Source: an uncultured Clostridia bacterium (GTDB lineage: Bacteria > Bacillota > Clostridia > UBA1381). From it: 19,459 nucleotides of DNA. The stretch is taken from the NCBI GenBank assembly GCA_934463455.1, contig CAKSJU010000036.1, positions 1-19,459 on the forward strand. Reading direction: 5' to 3'. The notes below the pieces were generated by a model. It searched no databases. It had not been told where the DNA came from and saw nothing but the letters and a program-made list of their open reading frames with translations. The position numbers were made by a program, and so were the translations under genes. Below are positions 14,404 through 19,459 of this stretch, piece after piece (positions within the stretch are counted from its first letter, which is position 1; every line of letters begins with the position of its first letter).

Positions 14404-14432
14404 TTGATTTTTTCGCCGGTATTTGATATAAT
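14404..14432 (+). promoter_or_regulatory. Strong sigma-A promoter for the secreted protein
   Basis: TTGATT (14404-14409) and a perfect TATAAT (14427-14432) with a 17-base spacer, about 33 bases before the ATG. It is the best promoter match in the window and comes after a terminator. A 14-bp perfect palindrome (GAATATATATATTC, 14309-14322) lies about 80 bases upstream and could be an operator, though AT palindromes are easily found by chance. Confidence 0.85.
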
Positions 14433-14465
14433 TTTATTGGAATAAAAAAACAGGAGGTTTTTGTA

Positions 14466-15530
14466 ATGAAAAAATTGCTTGCGATATTTATGACCGTAAT
14501 GCTTGGTATACCCGCCGCAGCTGCTGCGGACACATATAAATTTGAATACAGCGGAGAGGAAACAAACGGCTTGGCAGTCATATTTGATGATAATTATAAA
14601 TTGTCGGAGGTCAAAAGCTGCGTTTTGAATGTGAAAGATAATACGGCTTCGGCGGAAATTTTGGCAGACGGAGCAAAGAATGTATGGGTATTTCTTCCGA
14701 AATCAATGCAAATGATAAAAGAATTTATAACCGACAGCGGTGACGATACAAAGGATGATATAAAGGGTGATACAACGGAAGATGATAAGTTAAACCCCGC
14801 GTATCCTACGGCAATGGATTCGGCAACCGCCTTTATGATGGTCAAAGAAATAAATTCCGTTTCGGTTGATGGTGAAACAAAAACAAGTCTTAAGGTGCTG
14901 TTCAGAGGTGAGGAAAGGGAGCTTTTAGTCGATGGGGACATGACAATCGATTCTGCACCGATTGCAAATTCCGCATTAAAGCACGACTCGGTATCGGCAT
15001 TAAAAGCGGGGGATATTATTTACTGCACTACCAATCTTTCCGGCAAGCTTCGTACGGTTGAACTGATATTCCGTCCGTTATCGGGAGACATTATAACCGA
15101 TACTGCCGATTACGGAGTTAATTTTGAACGGCTTTATTCGGCGGACGGGCAGCGTGTTTCTGTGAGAAATCCAATGCCTATAGGAGTGTTCGGAGGCAAT
15201 AATTCAAAGGAAAGGCAGTATGCTTTCGGTGCGGTAAAGGAGATAGGAACAACGTATTTTACCCTTTGCAATAAAGCGGGTCGGACATCTCAGGACATAA
15301 ATGTGGATATAACCTCGGATACCATAGTATATGTTTATGATAAGTCTAAGAAAAACGGAAATATTCATATAGGAGATATATCGGATATTATAGGCTGCGG
15401 GTTTGATACCGATGCAAAGGATGACGCGGATAATGTAACAGATTGGAGTAAAACTTTCGAAAGACATTATGCTTTGGTTAAAATGGCAAAAGGAACGGCA
15501 ACGGAGATTGCATTGTATCTGAATTATTAA
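14466..15530 (+). CDS. Secreted protein of unknown function with two similar modules
   Basis: 354 residues. A Sec signal peptide is clear: KK, then a hydrophobic core to about residue 17, and cleavage near AAAA-D (20-22). There is no lipobox Cys. A short beta-rich head (22-85) leads to an acidic Asp/Thr/Lys linker (about 89-109). Two modules follow: one from F123-MMVKEI (to about 205) and one from F254-GAVKEI (to 354). Each opens with VKEI, continues with alternating beta-type segments, and holds a run like DGDMTIDSAP or ITSDTIVYVYD. I recognise no family; such paired modules recall domains of clostridial S-layer or other exported proteins, but I cannot show it. SD AGGAGGT at 14452-14458; it has its own promoter. 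No terminator is visible before rluB, so rluB may share the transcript. Confidence 0.85.
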   Translation: MKKLLAIFMTVMLGIPAAAAADTYKFEYSGEETNGLAVIFDDNYKLSEVKSCVLNVKDNTASAEILADGAKNVWVFLPKSMQMIKEFITDSGDDTKDDIKGDTTEDDKLNPAYPTAMDSATAFMMVKEINSVSVDGETKTSLKVLFRGEERELLVDGDMTIDSAPIANSALKHDSVSALKAGDIIYCTTNLSGKLRTVELIFRPLSGDIITDTADYGVNFERLYSADGQRVSVRNPMPIGVFGGNNSKERQYAFGAVKEIGTTYFTLCNKAGRTSQDINVDITSDTIVYVYDKSKKNGNIHIGDISDIIGCGFDTDAKDDADNVTDWSKTFERHYALVKMAKGTATEIALYLNY

Positions 15531-15572
15531 TTGCAGAATGCACATTTTACAGTTGTACAGAAAGGGAAAAAC

Positions 15573-16295
15573 ATGGGAGAAATTGTAAGACTTCAAAAAT
15601 ATATCGCAATGTGCGGAGCGGCATCACGCAGGGCGGCGGAAGAACTCATAGCAAAGGGAAAAGTAAAAGTAAACGGAAAAATTGTCCGCGAGATGGGAAC
15701 GAAGGTGGAAATCGGAGCGGATGAAGTTGTACTTTCGGGAGAAAAGCTTTCGTATAATGATAAAAAATATTATATCATGCTTAACAAACCGGCAGGATAC
15801 GTTTCGACGGCAAAGGATCAGTTTGACCGCCCTACGGTTGTTGAGCTTGTAAATGAAGATATATCCGCAAGGATTGTGCCTGTCGGCAGATTGGATTATG
15901 AAACGGAGGGGCTTTTGCTGCTTTCGAATGACGGTGACTTTACTTACAGAGTAACTCATCCGAAGTTCAAGGTTGATAAAACATATATAGCCGTTTTAAA
16001 AGGCGGGATTACAATAAGCGGTTTGAATAAGCTTCGACGCGGAGTGGACATAGGCGGATTTGTAACATCTCCGGCGGAGGTGGAAATACTTGATGCCGAA
16101 GCGGGAAAAACAATGCTTAAAATTGTAATACATGAGGGCAAAAACAGACAGGTCAGAAGAATGTTTGAGGCTGTGGGCTGTAAGGTCGAATACCTGAAAA
16201 GGGTGCAGATAGGCAGAGTGGAAATAGGAAATCTTCCGCTGGGCAGATGGCGCTATCTTACGAGTCATGAAATTAATTATCTTAAGAATTTATAG
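15573..16295 (+). CDS. rluB: 23S rRNA pseudouridine synthase, RluB/RsuA family
   Basis: 240-residue RsuA-family pseudouridine synthase. An N-terminal S4 RNA-binding domain (RLQKYIAMCGAASRR, 6-20) precedes the catalytic domain with GRLDYETEGLLLL; D108 is the nucleophile. KNRQVRRM near the C-terminal third is typical of RluB/RluF/RsuA. The target is probably a single uridine in 23S rRNA helix 90, inferred from the family; RsuA or RluF specificity cannot be excluded from sequence alone. Start ATG 15573 with AGAAAGGG at 15559-15566; an upstream in-frame ATG at 15531 lacks an SD. Confidence 0.9.
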   Translation: MGEIVRLQKYIAMCGAASRRAAEELIAKGKVKVNGKIVREMGTKVEIGADEVVLSGEKLSYNDKKYYIMLNKPAGYVSTAKDQFDRPTVVELVNEDISARIVPVGRLDYETEGLLLLSNDGDFTYRVTHPKFKVDKTYIAVLKGGITISGLNKLRRGVDIGGFVTSPAEVEILDAEAGKTMLKIVIHEGKNRQVRRMFEAVGCKVEYLKRVQIGRVEIGNLPLGRWRYLTSHEINYLKNL

Positions 16296-16302
16296 CCTTG
16301 GT

Positions 16303-16378
16303 ACAGATGTCTCCTCCTCTTAAAGGGCGGGCAGCAAGCTGACGCGGGCTTCGCTCTCTTTGTGAGCAAAGCGGGAGT
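16303..16378 (+). repeat. GC-richer hairpin block, possibly a degenerate dispersed repeat
   Basis: In the rluB-tyrS gap, a tract with CTCCTCCTCTTAAAGGG at its start and a hairpin (CTTCGCTC 16349-16356 with GAGCAAAG 16364-16371, one mismatch) is clearly richer in GC than its surroundings. Its layout resembles the short intergenic repeats found scattered in gut Firmicutes, but only one copy is in the window. It lacks a T-run, so it is not an obvious terminator. Confidence 0.3.
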
Positions 16379-16464
16379 AATGCTTCAATTTAAGTATCTT
16401 GTACAATTTTTGACGGTAAATGTGTGGTATTTTGGGGAAATAAGGAATATTTAACATTACTCAC

Positions 16465-16493
16465 TTGTCAAACTTGAAAAAATGGGTTACAAT
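16465..16493 (+). promoter_or_regulatory. Sigma-A promoter for tyrS
   Basis: TTGTCA (16465-16470), 17-base spacer, TACAAT (16488-16493), then ATATATAA. One mismatch in each box. Transcription would begin near 16500, giving a leader of about 40 bases, too short for a T-box. It lies 48 bases before the ATG. Confidence 0.82.
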
Positions 16494-16540
16494 ATATAAA
16501 AGAGTATGTGAACGATAAAATAACAGAAAGGAAAAGAAAG

Positions 16541-17767
16541 ATGAGCAGAAACGTATACGATATTTTAAAAGAAAGGGGTCTTATTGCACAGGTAACGCAT
16601 GAGCAAGAAATAAGAGAGCTTCTCGGAAAGGAGAAAGTAAGCTTTTATATAGGCTTTGACCCGACTGCGGACAGTCTTCACGTAGGTCATTTTTTGCAGA
16701 TGGTTGTTATGAAGCATATGCAGGACGCAGGTCATCGCCCGATAGCGCTTGTCGGCGGAGGAACGGGACATATAGGAGATCCGAGCGGCAGAACGGACAT
16801 GCGCCAAATGATGACAAAGGAAATAATTGACCACAACTGCGAACGTTTTAAAGAACAGCTTTCCAAAATGGTGGATTTTTCTGACGGAAAGGCAATAATG
16901 GTTAATAATGCGGATTGGCTGCTTGACCTTAATTACATTGAATTTTTGAGAGATATAGGCTCGTGCTTCTCGGTTAATAATATGTTGAGAGCGGAATGCT
17001 TTAAATCGAGACTTGAGCGTGGTTTGTCCTTCCTCGAATTTAACTATATGCTTATGCAGAGCTATGACTTTTTGATGCTGAACAGAAAGTACGGCTGTAA
17101 AATTGAACTCGGCGGAGACGACCAATGGTCGAATATTCTCGGAGGAATAGAGCTTTGCAGAAGAAAAGACCAAACACAGGTTTACGGAATGACATTTACG
17201 CTTCTCACAACTTCAGAGGGCAAAAAAATGGGCAAGACGGCAAAGGGTGCTTTGTGGCTTGACCCCGAAAAATGCAAGCCGTACGATTTTTACCAGTATT
17301 GGGTTAATGTCGGAGACGATGATGTTATTAACTGCCTGAAGCTTATTACATTTGTTCCTATGGAAGAAATCCGCGAAATGGAAAAATGGGAAGGTCAGGA
17401 ACTGAATAAAGCGAAGAAACGTCTTGCGTTCGAGGTTACGAAGCTTGTTCACGGCGAGAAAATCGCTTTGGAGGTACAAAAGGCTGCCGAGGAAGTATTT
17501 TCGGGAAAGGGCGTAAGTGAAAATATGCCGTCTACCGAGTTTGAAGCATCCGAGGTTATCGGAAAAGGCATTCTCGATGTTTTAACGGCGGTTAAGCTGA
17601 TTCCGTCAAAGGGTGAGGGAAGACGTTTAATTCAGCAGAACGGTCTTTCGGTAAATGACGAAAAAGTGACGGATCCGACTATGACGGTTACGGGAGAAAT
17701 GTTCGGCAAAGACGGAATGATAATAAAAAAAGGCAAGAAGATATTTCACAGAGTAATTTTGAAATAA
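16541..17767 (+). CDS. tyrS: Tyrosyl-tRNA synthetase
   Basis: Class I synthetase that charges tRNA-Tyr. 408 residues, normal length. HVGH (47-50) is the HIGH motif and KMGKT (229-233) the KMSKS equivalent; GGDDQWSNILGG binds the tyrosine. The last 60 or so residues form the S4-type tRNA-binding domain (IPSKGEGRRLIQQNGLSVND). Start ATG 16541 with AGAAAGGA at 16525-16532; a GTG at 16508 would extend it without an SD. There is no T-box ahead of it: the promoter is too close. It is followed by a terminator, so it is probably monocistronic. Confidence 0.97.
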   Translation: MSRNVYDILKERGLIAQVTHEQEIRELLGKEKVSFYIGFDPTADSLHVGHFLQMVVMKHMQDAGHRPIALVGGGTGHIGDPSGRTDMRQMMTKEIIDHNCERFKEQLSKMVDFSDGKAIMVNNADWLLDLNYIEFLRDIGSCFSVNNMLRAECFKSRLERGLSFLEFNYMLMQSYDFLMLNRKYGCKIELGGDDQWSNILGGIELCRRKDQTQVYGMTFTLLTTSEGKKMGKTAKGALWLDPEKCKPYDFYQYWVNVGDDDVINCLKLITFVPMEEIREMEKWEGQELNKAKKRLAFEVTKLVHGEKIALEVQKAAEEVFSGKGVSENMPSTEFEASEVIGKGILDVLTAVKLIPSKGEGRRLIQQNGLSVNDEKVTDPTMTVTGEMFGKDGMIIKKGKKIFHRVILK

Positions 17768-17814
17768 AAGATTATTCTGAAAAAATATGTAAATAATATA
17801 AAAAGATTATTGAG

Positions 17815-17850
17815 AAAAAGCGCTTTTTATATCAAAAACGCTTTTCTTTG
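17815..17850 (+). terminator. Intrinsic terminator after tyrS
   Basis: AAAAGCG (17816-17822) pairs with CGCTTTT (17839-17845), extended inside by TTTTT (17824-17828) with AAAAA (17834-17838) and a bulged C, then CTTTG. Long but AU-rich; the tail is short, so efficiency is uncertain. Confidence 0.6.
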
Positions 17851-18086
17851 AGTACGGAGAGAAAATCAACCGGAAAAATAACCGATTTTGCGCGTATATT
17901 GCGGGACGGGAAGCATATGCGGCAGGTCGGGACAAGAATCCTTTTGATAATGTGCGTATTAAAAGATGAACAACATTTTTTATGTGCCGTCGCACCGGAC
18001 AGAAATTTGCCGGACTGCACGGGAATGTAAATTGTTCCCGGCAGAACGCACAGACGGCGGGCAGAAGTACGGAGGTAACTGAAAAA
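17851..18086 (+). promoter_or_regulatory. Non-coding leader with hairpins upstream of the RNase J gene
   Basis: No credible gene fills these roughly 240 bases: short frames here lack SDs and resemble nothing. The best structure is CTGC-A-CGGGAA (18015-18025) with TTCCCGGCAG (18035-18044), 10 bp with one bulged A, and smaller stems precede it (GTGC/GCAC at 17984-17995; CCGG pairs at 17995-18013). I found no clear promoter and no known riboswitch motif. The leader ends with GGAGGT (18071-18076). A regulatory role is inferred. Confidence 0.4.
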
Positions 18087-19459
18087 GTGGCAAAGAAATC
18101 AAAATTGAAAATAATACCTATAGGCGGTCTGGATGAGATCGGAAAAAATATGACCGTTCTTGAATACGGAAATGAAATTGTAATTGTAGACTGCGGAATG
18201 TCTTTCCCGGATGATGATATGCCGGGAGTGGATTTTGTAATTAACGATATTTCATATCTGGAGAAGAACAGAGAAAAAATAAAGGGCGTGTTTCTTACAC
18301 ACGGACATGAGGACCACATAGGCGGATTGCCTTATTTTCTTAAGGTGATAAATGTGCCGGTTTACGGAACAAGGCTTACCATAGGTCTTGTTGAGCATAA
18401 AATGAAGGAGCATAATTTGCTTTCGAAAGTTAAGCTTAACAGTGTGCGTACGGGGACTACGGTTGAAGCGGGAAGATATTTCAAGGTTGAATTTATAAGA
18501 ACAAATCACTCGATAGCCGATTCGGCGGCACTTGCCGTAACAACGCCGTGCGGCACCGTTATACACATGGGTGACTTTAAAATAGACACTACTCCGATTG
18601 TGGGTGATGTAATAGATTTGGCGCGCCTGGGAGAACTGGGACAAAAGGGCGTACTTGCTCTTTTATCCGACAGTACAAATGCGGAGCGTCAGGGTTATGC
18701 GATGAGTGAGCGCAGCGTAGGCGAAAAATTCGAAGAAATATTCAAAGGATGCAGCAAGAGAATAATTGTCGCTACCTTTGCGTCAAACGTTCACAGAGTT
18801 CAGCAAATTATCAATGCGGCGGTTAAAAACGGAAGAAAGGTTGCCGTTTCGGGTCGCAGCATGGAAAATATAGTGGAAATATCAATACTTTTAGGATATA
18901 TGAAAATTCCCGAAGGTGTGCTTATAAATCTGGACAGTATTAATAAATACCCGCCCGAAAAGGTTGTGATAGTTACAACGGGCAGCCAGGGTGAGCCTAT
19001 GAGTGCTTTGACAAGAATGGCTTTTTCCGATCACAGAAAAGTTGAAATCACAAAGAATGACCTTGTAATAATTTCGGCAACACCTATACCCGGTAATGAA
19101 AAATCGGTTGCAAGTGTGGTAAACGAACTGTTTAAAATCGGTGCATCGGTAATCTATAACGCATTGGCGGACGTGCATGTGTCCGGGCATGCGTGCAGGG
19201 AAGAGCTGAAGCTGATTTTGGCTATAACAAAGCCGAAGTTTTTTATCCCGGTACACGGAGAACACAGACATTTGGTTCAGCATGCGCAGCTGGGACACCA
19301 AATGGGCATTCCGGAAAGCAATACGTTTGTTCTCGGCAACGGACAAATTCTTGAGCTTGACGGAGAAAGTGCCCGACCGGCGGGAACGGTGCCGACAGGA
19401 AAAATCCTTGTGGACGGTCTCGGTGTCGGAGATGTCGGAAATATAGTTTTAAGAGACAG
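18087..19459 (+). CDS. Ribonuclease J, 5' part (runs off the window)
   Basis: Metallo-beta-lactamase-fold RNase J, which acts as a 5'-3' exonuclease and endonuclease in mRNA turnover and rRNA maturation in Firmicutes. The start is GTG 18087, with GGAGGT at 18071-18076, 10 bases away. 457 codons are visible of the usual 550 or so, and no stop is reached before 19459. H72-x-H74-x-D76-H77 (HGHEDH) is the zinc motif; SDSTNA, VHVSGHA and PVHGEHRH supply the remaining ligands and the beta-CASP signature. The opening KIIPIGGLDEIGKNM is typical of the family. J1 and J2 paralogues cannot be told apart here, so I leave the symbol blank. Confidence 0.95.
   Translation, partial: MAKKSKLKIIPIGGLDEIGKNMTVLEYGNEIVIVDCGMSFPDDDMPGVDFVINDISYLEKNREKIKGVFLTHGHEDHIGGLPYFLKVINVPVYGTRLTIGLVEHKMKEHNLLSKVKLNSVRTGTTVEAGRYFKVEFIRTNHSIADSAALAVTTPCGTVIHMGDFKIDTTPIVGDVIDLARLGELGQKGVLALLSDSTNAERQGYAMSERSVGEKFEEIFKGCSKRIIVATFASNVHRVQQIINAAVKNGRKVAVSGRSMENIVEISILLGYMKIPEGVLINLDSINKYPPEKVVIVTTGSQGEPMSALTRMAFSDHRKVEITKNDLVIISATPIPGNEKSVASVVNELFKIGASVIYNALADVHVSGHACREELKLILAITKPKFFIPVHGEHRHLVQHAQLGHQMGIPESNTFVLGNGQILELDGESARPAGTVPTGKILVDGLGVGDVGNIVLRD

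Noticed and set aside
16296..16540. Possible T-box leader ahead of tyrS
   Set aside because: The good promoter at 16465-16493 leaves only about 40 bases of leader, and no T-box sequence or terminator follows it.
17848..18030. 60-codon + strand frame starting TTG between tyrS and the RNase J gene
   Set aside because: It starts within the terminator tail, has no SD and no similarity that I recognise; better explained as leader RNA.

Overview
The window is a gene-dense, moderately AT-rich stretch from a Gram-positive, most likely clostridial (Bacillota/Clostridia) chromosome. The evidence is strong purine-rich Shine-Dalgarno sites, a T-box-like terminator ahead of thrS, rimO next to pgsA, a 'high-cysteine' Gly/Cys micro-protein of a kind common in Clostridia, RNase J, and AAA/ATA-rich codon use. 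Every gene I can support lies on the + strand. No tRNA or rRNA gene, CRISPR array, transposase, integrase or phage gene was seen. This is mainly core and informational chromosome with a few poorly understood genes embedded in it. I cannot name genus or species.

Layout. 1-2115: terminator of a probable T-box leader, thrS (encoding a ThrRS without the usual N-terminal TGS domain), then a 46-codon Gly/Cys-rich gene with its own terminator. 2180-5346: a sigma-A-type promoter, a 395-residue YfbR-like HD protein that appears to be an internal duplication, recX and rimO. 5467-9617: pgsA, a ttcA-like gene, an unknown two-helix membrane protein and the queuosine-precursor set queF-queC-queD-queE. 9683-14295: an Eis-like acetyltransferase, a DJ-1/PfpI protein, 5-formyl-THF cyclo-ligase, a CPBP membrane protease, TatD and the TatD-associated radical SAM protein, closed by a good terminator. 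The genes from DJ-1 to CPBP overlap their neighbours and two use TTG or GTG starts. 14404-16295: a textbook promoter, a secreted protein of unknown function and rluB. 16465-end: promoter, tyrS, terminator, a 240-base non-coding leader with hairpins, and the 5' 457 codons of an RNase J gene that runs off the window.

Much of the content concerns translation quality: two aminoacyl-tRNA synthetases, methylthiolation of ribosomal protein S12 (RimO), tRNA thiolation (TtcA-like), queuosine precursor synthesis (QueF/C/D/E), rRNA pseudouridylation (RluB) and RNA turnover (RNase J). tRNA-Tyr, the substrate of TyrRS, is one of the four tRNAs that carry queuosine.

No defence island or plainly new multi-gene system is visible. 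The best leads are the duplicated HD protein, the TatD/radical SAM pair of unknown function, the promoter-driven secreted protein with two similar modules, the micro-protein whose SD lies against a perfect inverted repeat, and the structured RNase J leader.
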